This document shows positions 22,902 through 32,497 of a stretch of DNA of 64,000 bases, one piece after another. The stretch is taken from positions 124,001-188,000 of the forward strand of contig NZ_CAJFDC010000013.1 in NCBI RefSeq assembly GCF_904067045.1, in the 5' to 3' direction. A model generated the notes under the pieces. It had not been told where the DNA came from. It did no database searches and saw only the letters and a list, made by a program, of their open reading frames with translations. The stretch's first letter is position 1. The number at the start of each line of letters is the position of its first letter. A program made the position numbers and the translations under genes. Source of the stretch: Pseudomonas sp. FEN. Its GTDB lineage: Bacteria > Pseudomonadota > Gammaproteobacteria > Pseudomonadales > Pseudomonadaceae.

Positions 22902-24580
22902 TTCAAGGTCTCGTGGTTGACGCTGTCGAACAGCGTGAAAGCGGTAAAGCTGTTGACTGCCGTACAGCCGGCGAAAAACTCATCGAGCACACAACCGAAC
23001 AGGTAGAAATTGCCGGGACTGAGGAAATGGTCGCCCCGGCACTCGACCCGGACCTCACTGCCTTCGATCGGCAGCCCACGAATAAACCGCCGCTCGTGGC
23101 TGACCGTGACTTTTTCGATGGCATCGATGCGCCGCTGGTTGGCGTCCTGGGCGCCCTCGCCGACACTCGGCAGATAGAGCGACAACAGGCCGCGCAGGTA
23201 GTCACGGTCGGCCAGGCGGAAGTGATTGGCATTGAGCTGCGAGAGCATGCGCCACAGCAACTTGTCGTCGAACTTGGGCGGCTGGCACGGTGTGATGCCA
23301 CGAATGCTTTTGAACTCGACCCTGGGCGGCGTGTTGTCGGTGGGCTGGTTCAAATCACCCAGGCGCAGGCTTTCCGGCAACTTGCCATTGGTGCAGAGCA
23401 AACCAATGGACAAGGTCATCTCACCCGGCACTTTGCCTTCGCCGTAGGGCAGGCTCAGATAATGGTCATAGCCTTGCGCATCGATGCTCGATGGGCGGAT
23501 GCGCAGGTTATAGGTGTCGCGCTGCGAGAAGGTATTGAACGGTTCCAGCCGCCGCTCGCCGCCTGCCGCGGAGTAAGCGCTGACCTTGAGCACCGAATGA
23601 ATCCGCATGCTCATGCGCTGGCCATGATCGGCGGGCTGGATGCGATAGTCGACTTGCTTGTGGTCGATGCGCAGCGGGTGCGCTTCCTGGGCGAACAGAT
23701 TGATCGCCGGGGTCACCCCCAGCATGAAGCTGTTGGCCGACAGACTCGGTGTCCAGTCCGGCAGATTCTCGAACATCAGGCGAACGCTGAAGCGCCCATC
23801 CGAACCTCTCGCTCGCCATTGTTTGAACCCGCAAAGTTCGATAAACAGAAACTTCTCGGGCAGCGCGAAGTATTCCTGCAGGCAACGATAGGCCGGATGC
23901 GCGGTGTCGGGAAACGGTAGCAAGGTATTGCTCGCATCGAATCCCAGGCCACGCAAATGACTGGCCGGCAGTACGGTCAAGGGTTGCTCTTGCGCACCAA
24001 TACGAATCTCACGCAGGTTGAGCTGCAGCAGGCGCAACAGCTTGGAGCCATCCACCAGACCATCACCCAGATAGAAACGCAGGCTGTCCGCCGGCCAACT
24101 ATTCGGATCGGCGGTGGTAAAAACGAAGTCCAGGACCAGACTGCGCTCTTCACCGGCGCCGCCGTCCCAGCGAGTAGCGACCAGTTGCAGCGGTTCCAGA
24201 TCGACCGCAGCGGTGCTGCTAAACCGTACCCGCTGGCCGTCGACCGGTACCGAGGCAATTTCGCATCCGCTCTCGATACGCGAGACCTCTTGCAAGGCCG
24301 CGCGCGACTGGAACTGCAGAAGCGTCAGGCAGGGCAAGGGTTGCAGGTAATGGGGATAGAGCAGCTGCGCCAACTCTTGAATGAATTCGGGAAACTCGTC
24401 ATCCAACCGTTGGCGAACCATCCCGGTAAGAAACGCCACGCCTTCGAGCAAGCGCTCGACATCCGGGTCATTGGCCGAGTCCACCCCCAGCAGCGGCGCC
24501 AGGGCCGGGTTGCCGCGGGCGAACTCATCGGCCAGGCGCCGCAGTTGGTTGAGTTCACTTTGATAATGGCTGTTGAGCAT
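22865..24580 (-). CDS. tssF: T6SS baseplate protein TssF
   Basis: A TssF (VasA/ImpG) protein of 571 aa, the largest baseplate wedge component. The start LNSHYQSELNQLRRLADEFARGNPALAPLL is characteristic, followed by the DPDVERLLEGVAFL helix and YPHYLQPLPCLTLLQF. The length is slightly below many homologues (about 590-620 aa), but both ends look complete. It starts 3 bases after tssE ends and overlaps tssG by 37 bases. Confidence 0.94.
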   Translation of the reverse strand: MLNSHYQSELNQLRRLADEFARGNPALAPLLGVDSANDPDVERLLEGVAFLTGMVRQRLDDEFPEFIQELAQLLYPHYLQPLPCLTLLQFQSRAALQEVSRIESGCEIASVPVDGQRVRFSSTAAVDLEPLQLVATRWDGGAGEERSLVLDFVFTTADPNSWPADSLRFYLGDGLVDGSKLLRLLQLNLREIRIGAQEQPLTVLPASHLRGLGFDASNTLLPFPDTAHPAYRCLQEYFALPEKFLFIELCGFKQWRARGSDGRFSVRLMFENLPDWTPSLSANSFMLGVTPAINLFAQEAHPLRIDHKQVDYRIQPADHGQRMSMRIHSVLKVSAYSAAGGERRLEPFNTFSQRDTYNLRIRPSSIDAQGYDHYLSLPYGEGKVPGEMTLSIGLLCTNGKLPESLRLGDLNQPTDNTPPRVEFKSIRGITPCQPPKFDDKLLWRMLSQLNANHFRLADRDYLRGLLSLYLPSVGEGAQDANQRRIDAIEKVTVSHERRFIRGLPIEGSEVRVECRGDHFLSPGNFYLFGCVLDEFFAGCTAVNSFTAFTLFDSVNHETLKWPAKIGHQRLL

Positions 24581-24583
24581 GAC

Positions 24584-25093
24584 TTAGTGCATCGCCAGGG
24601 ACACGCGGCCGTCCGAAGACACCCGCGTTGCCAGATGAATGGGAATGTCCCGATCATCGATCGAGACCACGCCTTCAAGGCTGAAACTCAGCGACAACAC
24701 TTCCTGGGTGCCTTCGGCGACCAGAATGCGCGGCGACTTCAACCGAGGCTCATAGCGGGCGATCATGCGAGTCATGTTCTCGATTATTTGCGTGGTCTCG
24801 CCGGTCGCAAACGAACCGGCCAGATTGGTGAAATCGGGTACGCCAAACTCGGCGTCGATAGGCACGCTGCCGCGCCGGGTATTCAAGATGCGTTGCAGAT
24901 GCTGGACGATCGACTGCGTCAACACTTCAGCCTGGGTCAGGTGCGTACGCCCGGTTTCGACCTGTAGGCTTGTGATGCGCTCCAGCAATCGCTTTTCTCT
25001 CAACGCCGTGTACCTTCTGCGATAAAGAACACCGCCCCGGACCAGGGCGGCATTGAACAGCCGAGCCAGGCTTACGCTTTTGGCGCCAACCAC
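24584..25093 (-). CDS. tssE: T6SS baseplate protein TssE (gp25-like)
   Basis: A gp25/lysozyme-like protein of 169 aa that joins baseplate and sheath. Family features are SVQHLxxILNTR-like QHLQRILNTRRGSVPIDAEFGVPD and the IARYEPRLKSPRI segment, where the EPR triplet is typical of gp25 proteins. The start is a GTG at 25093 lying 22 bases inside the end of hcp. There is no good ATG, and the overlap suggests translational coupling to hcp. A slightly later start cannot be excluded. Confidence 0.9.
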   Translation of the reverse strand: MVGAKSVSLARLFNAALVRGGVLYRRRYTALREKRLLERITSLQVETGRTHLTQAEVLTQSIVQHLQRILNTRRGSVPIDAEFGVPDFTNLAGSFATGETTQIIENMTRMIARYEPRLKSPRILVAEGTQEVLSLSFSLEGVVSIDDRDIPIHLATRVSSDGRVSLAMH

Positions 25094-25560
25094 GAATCTT
25101 CGGCTTCGATACCGTCCGGAACCCAGGTCCAGACGATTTTTTCGTAGGTGATGCCGATGTCTTCCATATGGCCCATTTGCTTGAACTCAGGGTTCAATAC
25201 GTTCGGCACCCAGGTGTGGGCCGAAACGAGCACGGCATTGCTCAGGGTGATGGTGTAGTACTTTTCCTCGGTGCCTTTAGGCGAGATCCGATAGAACTCC
25301 AGCACAACGGACTTGAGCTGTTCGCCGGAAGTCAGGGCTTGCAGCAGCTTTGGAGAAGACTTGTCGATTTCCTTGGTCAGGGTCATGCCCTGGTGAACAC
25401 GCTTGCCGGCCGGCAGGCCGGTCTGCGGATTCTTGGGAATATCGATCAGGTGTTCGACAGCCTGAACCAGGATCATTCCTTCATGGCCGGTAACGGTGCT
25501 GGAACCTTCGATCTTGCCCTGGTTCTGGCCTTCGATACTCAAGTAGCATGGCATTGGCAT
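25072..25560 (-). CDS. hcp: T6SS tube protein Hcp (TssD)
   Basis: An Hcp of 162 aa whose hexamers stack into the inner tube that is fired from the cell. The N-terminus PMPCYLSIEGQNQGKIEGSS, the HLIDIPKN and GKRVHQGMTLTKEIDKSSP segments, and the C-terminal ITYEKIVWTW are close to the Hcp1 family pattern. CGGAG stands 8 bases before the ATG. It is separated from tssC by 159 bp containing two RNA hairpins, which probably lets this abundant protein be expressed at a different level from its neighbours. Confidence 0.95.
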   Translation of the reverse strand: MPMPCYLSIEGQNQGKIEGSSTVTGHEGMILVQAVEHLIDIPKNPQTGLPAGKRVHQGMTLTKEIDKSSPKLLQALTSGEQLKSVVLEFYRISPKGTEEKYYTITLSNAVLVSAHTWVPNVLNPEFKQMGHMEDIGITYEKIVWTWVPDGIEAEDSWLAPKA

Positions 25561-25651
25561 AACGTGTACTCCGGGTTTAATCAGTTAGTTTTCAGGCATC
25601 GATCAGAACATCTGGCCCTGTCTCGCTGCGTTGAATCCATCTTATGGAAGC

Positions 25652-25709
25652 CCCGAGGCAATGACCCTCGGGTGAACACCTGAATGGGCAACGAATACGT
25701 TGCCCATTC
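25652..25709 (-). promoter_or_regulatory. Two perfect RNA hairpins between tssC and hcp
   Basis: The 159-bp gap holds two perfect inverted repeats. One is a 7-bp stem CCCGAGG / CCTCGGG (25652-25658 and 25666-25672). The other is a 12-bp stem, GAATGGGCAACG with its complement around an AATA loop (25682-25709). Neither is followed by a T run on the minus strand, so an intrinsic terminator is unlikely. They may protect the 3' end of tssBC RNA or act at processing sites ahead of hcp. The role is inference. Confidence 0.5.
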
Positions 25710-25719
25710 GCTCGGCCAA

Positions 25720-27204
25720 TCAGCTCTTGTCGAGCTTGCCCACCAGCGACAGCGTGAAAGAAGCGCCCATGTACTTGAAGTGCGGGCGAACTTTCAGACC
25801 GACGCGGTACCAGCCCGGATCGCCCTCGACGTCGCTGACGGTAATCTCCGCCTGACGCAGGGGACGACGGCTGCGTACACCGGCGGCGGGGTTATCCATG
25901 TCGGCTACGTACTGGCGAATCCAGATGTTGAGTTCCGACTCCAGGTCGCCACGCTCTTTCCAGGTGCCAATGTTTTCGCGCTGGATGACCTTGATGTAAT
26001 GGGCCAGGCGACTGACCACAAAGATGTACGGCAGTTGGGTGCCGAGCTTGAAATTGAGCTCTGCTTCCTTGCCCTCTTTGTCATTGCCGAAAAACTTGGG
26101 CTTCTGGCACGAGTTGGCGGAGAAGAACGCCGCGTTATCGGTGTTCTTGCGCATGGTCAGCGCGATAAAACCCTGCTCGGCCAGCTCGAACTCGCGGCGC
26201 TCGGAAATAAGCACTTCGGTCGGGATCTTGGTCTGGGTTTCACCCATGGCTTCGTAGTTGTAGATCGGCAAATCACCGACGGTGCCGCCCCCCTGTGGGC
26301 CAATGACGTTGGCGCACCAGCGGTACTGGGCAAAGCTGTCGGACAGGCGACTGGCAAAGGCAAACGCGGCATTGCCCCACAGGAAGTCCTGGTTACCGCC
26401 GCCAACGTTTTCGTTGTAGCGAAAGGTCTTGGCGGGAATCGTGTCTTCGCCATAGGGGGTGCGCAGCAGGAAGTGCGGCAGGGTCAGGCCAACGAAGCGC
26501 GCGTCGTCGCTTTCGCGAAAGGCGTTCCACTTGGTGAACTGCGGTCCCTCGAAGACCGCTTGCAGATCCTTGAGATTGGGCAGGTCGGCAAAGCTGTCGA
26601 TGCCGAAGAACTGCGGTCCGGCCGAGGCAATGAACGGTGTATGGGACATCGCCGAAATGGCCGCGACCGATTGCAGCAACTTCATGTCCTGCGGGCCCGG
26701 GTTGAACTCGTAGTTACCGATGATCGAGCCGAACGGCTGGCCACCGAACTGGCCGAACTCCGCGGTGTACACCGCCTTGTACAGACCCGAACGGGTGATC
26801 TCCGGGGCATCCTCGAAATCTTCGAGCAACTTCTCTTTGGAAACGCTGAGAATTTCCAGCTTGTTGTTCTCGCGAAAATCCGTGCGATCGACCAGGAACT
26901 TCAGCGAGCGCCAGGATGACTCCAGCTTTTGAAACTGCTGGTGGTGAATGATCGCATCGACCTGCCGGCACAGCTTGGCATCCAGCGTGGCGATCATGTC
27001 GTCGATCAGCCCGGCGCTGACCTTCTCGGTCTGCCGGGCCGGCTCGAGCAACTCGGTGACAAAGGCTTCGAGGCCCTGACGGGTGACGGCATAGGCCTCG
27101 TCGCCCGGCTTGACGCGAGTCGCTTCCACCAACTGATCCAGCAGGGAACCCGACTCGAGCGCCTGGCCGCTCGTGTTCGCTGCCTGACTCTTTTCTTCGC
27201 TCAT
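25720..27204 (-). CDS. tssC: T6SS sheath large subunit TssC (VipB)
   Basis: A TssC/VipB of 494 aa which with TssB forms the contractile sheath. Recognised segments include HHQQFQKLESSWRSLKFLVDRTDF, the IGNYEF strand, AAISAMSHTPFIASA and LPHFLLRTPYG. The C-terminus (ADMDNPAAGVRSRRPLRQAEITV) is also typical. Length is standard. It lies 3 bases downstream of tssB. Confidence 0.96.
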   Translation of the reverse strand: MSEEKSQAANTSGQALESGSLLDQLVEATRVKPGDEAYAVTRQGLEAFVTELLEPARQTEKVSAGLIDDMIATLDAKLCRQVDAIIHHQQFQKLESSWRSLKFLVDRTDFRENNKLEILSVSKEKLLEDFEDAPEITRSGLYKAVYTAEFGQFGGQPFGSIIGNYEFNPGPQDMKLLQSVAAISAMSHTPFIASAGPQFFGIDSFADLPNLKDLQAVFEGPQFTKWNAFRESDDARFVGLTLPHFLLRTPYGEDTIPAKTFRYNENVGGGNQDFLWGNAAFAFASRLSDSFAQYRWCANVIGPQGGGTVGDLPIYNYEAMGETQTKIPTEVLISERREFELAEQGFIALTMRKNTDNAAFFSANSCQKPKFFGNDKEGKEAELNFKLGTQLPYIFVVSRLAHYIKVIQRENIGTWKERGDLESELNIWIRQYVADMDNPAAGVRSRRPLRQAEITVSDVEGDPGWYRVGLKVRPHFKYMGASFTLSLVGKLDKS

Positions 27205-27207
27205 GGG

Positions 27208-27705
27208 TTATTCCTTGTCCTTTACGCCGAGTTCCGAGAGCAAACGCTCGCGGGCACCGTCATCGTTCATCAGGGCCTGAAGCTGCTTGCGAAACTCCGG
27301 CAAATTGCCCATCGGCCCTTTCAACGCCTTGAGCGAATCACGCAGGGCGATCAGTTGCTGCAACTCGGGAACCTGGGCCACGATGGCATCCGGCTCAAAA
27401 TCGCGAATGGACTGGAAAGTCAGCGATACCGGGATCTGCTCGTCCTCTGGCGCGTTTTCCGCCAGACGATTGGGCACCACCAACTGCAGGCTCAGGTTCT
27501 GGCCCTTGAGCACATCGGTGAAATTGTCTTTGTCGACGCGGATCGGCTTGAGGTCTTCAACCGGCGTATCGTCTTCACGCAAGGTGAAATCGCCGATCAC
27601 CAGTTGCTTGAGCGGCAGCTCGACCTGCTCCTGGGCACCACCGGTGTCAGAGCTGTAAACAATATTGACGCGCTCTTTAGGCGCGACCGAACCTTCACTA
27701 GCCAT
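27208..27705 (-). CDS. tssB: T6SS sheath small subunit TssB (VipA)
   Basis: A TssB/VipA of 165 aa. The N-terminus has PKERVNIVYSSDTGGAQEQVELPLKQLVIGDF, the conserved RVxIxY and LPLKxLVxGDF pattern. VDKDNFTDVLKGQNLSLQLVVPNRL and the C-terminal LPEFRKQLQALM helix are present. The protein pairs with TssC in the sheath and carries the interface for ClpV-driven disassembly. It sits 98 bp downstream of tssA; that gap has no convincing promoter. Confidence 0.96.
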   Translation of the reverse strand: MASEGSVAPKERVNIVYSSDTGGAQEQVELPLKQLVIGDFTLREDDTPVEDLKPIRVDKDNFTDVLKGQNLSLQLVVPNRLAENAPEDEQIPVSLTFQSIRDFEPDAIVAQVPELQQLIALRDSLKALKGPMGNLPEFRKQLQALMNDDGARERLLSELGVKDKE

Positions 27706-27803
27706 TAACTCTCACTCCTGTTTACCGGACTCGCTCAACGCAGCCGTTAGAAAACTCATGGTATGGATATGCACACGCCTGCCAGGTCTTGCCTGTTGCC
27801 CAT

Positions 27804-29360
27804 TCAACTTGCCTGCGGGCCGGCCAAACGCCAGAAAGCCGGCAAATCCATTGCAGCCAACTGTTGCGCCCACAACGCGCTCGAACCGCCGTCGTCATGG
27901 GCCAGCGCCAACTCCAACAACGGCCGGACCAGATCCGGCTCCCAACGATCCAGGCCCTGCTCCGTCGCTTCCTGGAGCAATACATCCAAGGCAACGCGCA
28001 ACTGGGCGTGGGGGTCGAAACGCTGTAGCAAGTGGCATTGGGCGGCGCGCAGGCGAAATCGCTCGCGACCGCCGCCGGCCTCGCGCAAACCGGCCTGCAG
28101 TCGGGCCAGCGCCTCGTTCAAACGGCCTTCGGCGGCGTCACGTCCGGCCTCATCGATCAGCTTCTGCCGCGTATCCGCAGCGCCGCTGCTGGCCGCCGGT
28201 GCCAAGCCTTCGAGCCAACTACGGGTTGCGCCATCGGCGAAGGGCTGGCCGTCGGCGAAGGTCAGTTCAGCCAGCGACGGCAGACGCGCCAGGAAATGGC
28301 GGGTTTCCAACGCCAGACTGGCGACGCCGGCCATCGCTCCCGAACCCAGTCGCGAGAGCGCGGCATGACTGGCCCGATTGAGGTCCAGCCAGAATGGATA
28401 GCTGGTCAACCGCCCCTCGCAAAAACGCACGATGTCCAGTGGCTCGCCAACGCTCTGCAAGCGGCTGAAGCCCTCAAGCTCCGCATCCGAGGGCGGCGGA
28501 ATACGCGTCGTGTAGCCTTGCGCGGGTGGCACCTGCTCCAGGGTCGTCCAAGCCAACTGGCGGTTCAGGCGAAACAGCAACGGCAAGGTCGCTCGCGACT
28601 CCAGACAAAAACCCAGCAGCGGCGCCAACGAGGCGAACACCGTATTGACCGCGTTCTCGATGGCCTCGTCGCTCTCAAGACCGCCCAGTGGCTGAGCCGG
28701 AGCGAGGACAAGGGGCGGCGCAGGGACCGAGGATGTGTGCACAACTGGCGTCGGGATCGCCGTAGCCACATCGAGTGCCGGTAGAATCGCCTCCGACGGC
28801 ACGGATATCGGCTCGACACTTGCCTGCACGGGTAACTGCGATAGACGACGGCGCAATGCAAAGAAGCTCGGACCGTCGGCGTCCCGATCCCGCCAATGGT
28901 TATCGATGGCGTCCCAGTCTTCGAGCAAGCCCGCCAATTGCTCGCCGGGCACCGACTCGAAGTCCCCTTCGAGCTTCGCCGCGAGCCACTCAAGCATCCA
29001 CTCGGCCTGGTTGCGCCGGGCACGCAATCGAGCCGGCGGCGGGGTCAGGTCATCCCAATACAACTCAAGCATTTCGCGCAATATGTGTACGCCGTTGACC
29101 AGACCGCCAACACCTTGCAAGGTGGTCCAGGCACATAACAGCCAGACCGCGGCATTAAAATCCTTGCCCTCTTCACGAAGCACTTTTACGCAGGCGTCAG
29201 CCACTTTCCGCCAATCCACACCGGACTCGGCATGGATATTGTTCAATTTATCCACTTCGATTTGCGCAAGCGAAAAGGCCGCCCCTTCCCGAGGATTGGC
29301 GCCAGCAGGATGGGTCAAACTGATCGCAAACGAACCCAATTCCCGGTCAAGACAACTCAT
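27804..29360 (-). CDS. tssA: T6SS cap/baseplate-priming protein TssA
   Basis: A protein of 518 aa with the N-terminal ImpA-related domain at about 1-140 (REGAAFSLAQIEVDKLNNIH, WRKVADACVKVLREEGKDF, LLCAWTTLQGVGGLVNGV). A Pro/Val-rich linker (about 200-235) leads to a helical C-terminal region ending in the VasJ-like segment (AQLRVALDVLLQEATEQGLDRWEPDL). It is the first gene of the operon, with the spacer 29361-29973 upstream. TssA proteins guide sheath polymerisation. The C-terminal class was assigned by eye and is less certain. Confidence 0.9.
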   Translation of the reverse strand: MSCLDRELGSFAISLTHPAGANPREGAAFSLAQIEVDKLNNIHAESGVDWRKVADACVKVLREEGKDFNAAVWLLCAWTTLQGVGGLVNGVHILREMLELYWDDLTPPPARLRARRNQAEWMLEWLAAKLEGDFESVPGEQLAGLLEDWDAIDNHWRDRDADGPSFFALRRRLSQLPVQASVEPISVPSEAILPALDVATAIPTPVVHTSSVPAPPLVLAPAQPLGGLESDEAIENAVNTVFASLAPLLGFCLESRATLPLLFRLNRQLAWTTLEQVPPAQGYTTRIPPPSDAELEGFSRLQSVGEPLDIVRFCEGRLTSYPFWLDLNRASHAALSRLGSGAMAGVASLALETRHFLARLPSLAELTFADGQPFADGATRSWLEGLAPAASSGAADTRQKLIDEAGRDAAEGRLNEALARLQAGLREAGGGRERFRLRAAQCHLLQRFDPHAQLRVALDVLLQEATEQGLDRWEPDLVRPLLELALAHDDGGSSALWAQQLAAMDLPAFWRLAGPQAS

Positions 29361-29973
29361 CCGTTACTCCTGCTACTTCAATGGGTTGTTCAATACACCG
29401 TCGCTGCGCAAAAACTGCCTGCCAATGCCCGGATAACTTCTGCGTCAATCACCACTTCCATGGATTGATCCAGGCCATACACATTCAGCCAGGTAGTGCT
29501 GCAACCCTCGAAAAGAGCGGGAGTCGCTCACTCAACCGCCAGACAAGCATGTGTCAGACAAGACATCGGGGACATCAGGTGAACACCTGAAGTACTCGCC
29601 CGTAGAAAGTGCTCTTGCAGAGCGCCGCACGGAAAACGGCAAACCAGACGCCGCCAGGACTTTATTTGAAAAAAAGTGTGCGTTTTCAAACGTGAAAGCG
29701 CACTGACGTTGTGAAATTCGAATCTGCATGAATCTATCAGGCGCCTTGCGGATGACTTGACCCTGCGTTGCAATTTTTCAAATATTTTCAGCTCCCCGTC
29801 CCGGGCTCTCCAGCACCTGGCCCACCGCAGGTTGGAATCTAAAAAGGATTGTCATTACTTTCTTGGAAAAACCGGCTATAAGACGATCAATAAAGAACTC
29901 TGACTGGCTGCTGGTAGGGAGCACGGGCATACATCGGGTCGATCAATAGAGTTTTCCGGTCTGTAGTGAGTTC
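29361..29973. other. Divergent intergenic region between tssA and the AraC-type gene
   Basis: A stretch of 613 bp with no convincing gene. It is more A/T-rich than its surroundings at about 29640-29940. It should contain the promoter of the whole T6SS operon (leftward) and that of the AraC-type gene (rightward). A 16-base near-palindrome TCAGGTGAACACCTGA lies at 29575-29590. I could not find a sigma-54 site (GG-N10-GC) or a clear sigma-70 pair on either strand. Confidence 0.5.
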
Positions 29974-31029
29974 ATGAGCAAACCCGTTTCAGTCATACAA
30001 TCGCCTGACCACTTCGGCGCCCTGCACGCCCATGATCGCTTTGACGTCAGTAGCGAGCCCGTCGCCAACCAACTACTGGCCTGGCGTGACCGGGTCGGAC
30101 ACGTCATTGACGTGCTGCCTTCATCCCGTGCAACCACCTCGCTTTTCAGCGCTTGCATAGACCGCTACAAATTGGGTGATCGCGTCTTTACCGACTGTTC
30201 AAGTGACGCCCTGTTGCTGGAGCGTTCGATCGCCCGCATCTCCACCGACACGGTCCGGGACTATGTTTTTCAGGTATTCACCCAGGGCGCGATGGAGTCC
30301 ATTCGAGGCCGGGGACAGGAAAACAGCACGCCCGCCATGGCGAGCATCGTTGCCATGGACATGAACCAGCCGATAAGAATGAGTCGGGGGCGTTGCCGCG
30401 TATTGACCTTCTTTGTCTCGCGCGCGGTCGTGGAGGCGGCACTGCCGCATGCAGAGTCGATCCACGGGCGGGTCTTCGAGAATACGACACCGGTTACCCA
30501 ACTGATGATCGACCATGTCGCGACACTTTCAAGAAAACTGCCCGGCATGACCGCGACCGAGGCCACGGCGACATTCGATACCGCCGTGCAACTCATGCTC
30601 GCGGCATTCTCGAAACAGGCCAAGCTGGGTGGACACGTTCGGGCGGCGGCGCGTAGCGCGATGTTCGATAAAGCCAGGCGGTATGTGCAAAACAACCTGT
30701 ATCAGCCCTGGTTGACGCCGGAATACGTGCTGATGGCAATGCAGCTGCCTCGCGCCACGCTCTACCGCCTGTTCCAGCATGAGGGTGGCTTGGGCCGCTA
30801 TATCCTCAACTGCCGGCTGCGCGAAGCGGCGGACGAACTGGTGCGCTATCCGGACCGCCAGGTGATCGAGATTGCCTACAGCCTCGGGTTTAACAGCGCA
30901 TCGGCCTTTACCCGGGCGTTTCGTCGCGGCTATGACCTATCCCCGCAGGACCACCGCCTGATGGCGGCACAGCGAATGGAGAAGGCCGCGGCGGACAACC
31001 GTAAAATCAGCGGTCGAGTCGGTCAATGA
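29974..31029 (+). CDS. AraC-family transcription regulator
   Basis: A protein of 351 aa. The N-terminal 200 residues resemble the AraC-binding-like sensor domain of the AraC/FeaR type. The C-terminal 100 residues carry the double helix-turn-helix (RYVQNNLYQPWLTPEYVLMAMQLPRATLYRLFQ, then QVIEIAYSLGFNSASAFTRAFRRGYDLSPQDHR). It is divergent from the T6SS operon, and its stop overlaps the stop of the convergent MFS gene by 7 bases. It could control itself, the permease or the T6SS; the sequence does not decide. Confidence 0.9.
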   Translation: MSKPVSVIQSPDHFGALHAHDRFDVSSEPVANQLLAWRDRVGHVIDVLPSSRATTSLFSACIDRYKLGDRVFTDCSSDALLLERSIARISTDTVRDYVFQVFTQGAMESIRGRGQENSTPAMASIVAMDMNQPIRMSRGRCRVLTFFVSRAVVEAALPHAESIHGRVFENTTPVTQLMIDHVATLSRKLPGMTATEATATFDTAVQLMLAAFSKQAKLGGHVRAAARSAMFDKARRYVQNNLYQPWLTPEYVLMAMQLPRATLYRLFQHEGGLGRYILNCRLREAADELVRYPDRQVIEIAYSLGFNSASAFTRAFRRGYDLSPQDHRLMAAQRMEKAAADNRKISGRVGQ

Positions 31030-32300
31030 GTCGACCGCTGGGTGGGAAACCTGGCTAATGCGAACAGGCTGATCAATAGCGCTCCCAGCAGATACCAGGA
31101 AGGCGCCATCGAGTTATGGGTAATACCGATCAGCCAAGTCACAAAAAACGGACAGAATGCCCCAAAGATGGTTACGCCGAAGCTATAGACCATCGACATC
31201 CCGGTGGCACGATGATGCACCGGGAAGGCCTCCATGATCATGACCGTGGTGACACCGTTGTTACCCATCGAGACAACCGAATAGACGCCGATGATCAGCA
31301 AGGAGGCCAACTCGCCAACACCATGGGTCAGGGCGAGAAATACCGGGTAGAGCAACAGGATGCTGGCGGTCATCGTCACATATTGCGTGGGTTTGCGTCG
31401 TGGGAGCCGATCGGCGAACCGGGCAAACAATGGCGCGGCGATGAACAGCATCGCGCTGGACAAGCACGCCGAGAGCAAACTCATGCTCGGTGACAGGCCC
31501 AGAGTACGGACCAGATAGGTCGGCATATAGAGCACCATCAGGTAGATGCTCGCAGTGGGTGTCGCCATCATCAGAACTCCCAACAATAGCGGGGAACGAT
31601 GGTTTTTCAGCAAGACACGCAGCGACGGTCGCGGGGTACCAGGCAGTCTTGTCTCCAGCATATCGCGACGGATGAACCACCCGACCGGGGCAATCAACAG
31701 CCCAAGCAGAAAAGGAATACGCCAGCCCCAGGCCAGCAACTGCTCGGGCGTCAGCAACGAAGTCGTTACGGTCCCGACGACAGCCCCCACCAACGCCGCG
31801 GCAGCCTGACTGGCCGAGCGCCAGCTGACCAGATAACAGCGTTGATTATTGGCCGCCAGTTCCATCAGCACCACCGACGACACACCGATCTCCCCTCCGG
31901 TTGCGAATCCCTGCAGCAACCGCGAGAGCACCAGCAATACCGTTGCGGTGACGCCAATGGAGGCATGGGTCGGCACGAAAGCGATCAGCGCGGTGCCTGC
32001 CGCCATCAATAAATTGGTGACATTCAGCCCCGCCTTTCGTCCTTTACGGTCAGCAAGGTTGCCAATCACGATGGCACCCAGCGGGCGCATCACGAAACCG
32101 ATGCCAAACGTCAGCAACGCCATCAGTAACGAGGTGAATGAGCTGTTCGATGGGAAAAAAAGCTGGCCTATGATCACGGCGGAAAAGCTGTACACCGTGA
32201 AGTCGTAGATGACCAGGCCGTTGCCAACAACCGTCGCCAGGATCACCTTCTTCGATTGCCTGAAGGTCACCGGAACGCCGCCAGATTCCAGATTCGACAT
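31023..32300 (-). CDS. MFS transporter, metabolite:H+ symporter (MHS) type
   Basis: A 12-TM permease of 425 aa. Features of the MHS subfamily (ShiA, KgtP, ProP relatives) are DFTVYSFSAVIIGQLFFPS in the first TM, GNLADRKGRKAG (motif A of the MFS) and RLLQGFATGGEIGVSS. Substrates in this subfamily are usually small carboxylic acids or osmolytes, and the exact one cannot be read from sequence. It is convergent with the AraC-type gene. It is not part of the siderophore operon and lacks the drug-efflux pattern expected of a siderophore exporter. Confidence 0.88.
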   Translation of the reverse strand: MSNLESGGVPVTFRQSKKVILATVVGNGLVIYDFTVYSFSAVIIGQLFFPSNSSFTSLLMALLTFGIGFVMRPLGAIVIGNLADRKGRKAGLNVTNLLMAAGTALIAFVPTHASIGVTATVLLVLSRLLQGFATGGEIGVSSVVLMELAANNQRCYLVSWRSASQAAAALVGAVVGTVTTSLLTPEQLLAWGWRIPFLLGLLIAPVGWFIRRDMLETRLPGTPRPSLRVLLKNHRSPLLLGVLMMATPTASIYLMVLYMPTYLVRTLGLSPSMSLLSACLSSAMLFIAAPLFARFADRLPRRKPTQYVTMTASILLLYPVFLALTHGVGELASLLIIGVYSVVSMGNNGVTTVMIMEAFPVHHRATGMSMVYSFGVTIFGAFCPFFVTWLIGITHNSMAPSWYLLGALLISLFALARFPTQRSTH

Positions 32301-32497
32301 TTCAGCTCAGACCCCGTCGAATAAATCAAAGCGCGCTTGGCAGCGAACACGTAGGTAAAAAACGCCCCTCCTGGACACGCATGGCGCTAACAGCCAGACA
32401 GGCTGTCCATCGGTTGAATACGTTTGTAAGGCGCCGTCCTGGCGAATGCATCCTACGGAACAAAGTCCGGCTTGTATGTAGCCCATTTACAACGCAA

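Noticed and set aside
27770..27784. Sigma-54-like promoter on the minus strand before tssB (TGGC ... TGCA)
   Set aside because: GG and GC are 9 bases apart instead of the strict 10, and no other site was found upstream of tssA or hcp.
29528..29773. Short open frames in the tssA-AraC spacer
   Set aside because: They have no ribosome site, no recognisable sequence and overlap each other in several frames; treated as spacer.
31023..32300. MHS-type permease as a part of the siderophore export or uptake system
   Set aside because: It lies outside the Fur-box-controlled units, is separated by two unrelated genes and belongs to a subfamily of carboxylate/osmolyte importers.
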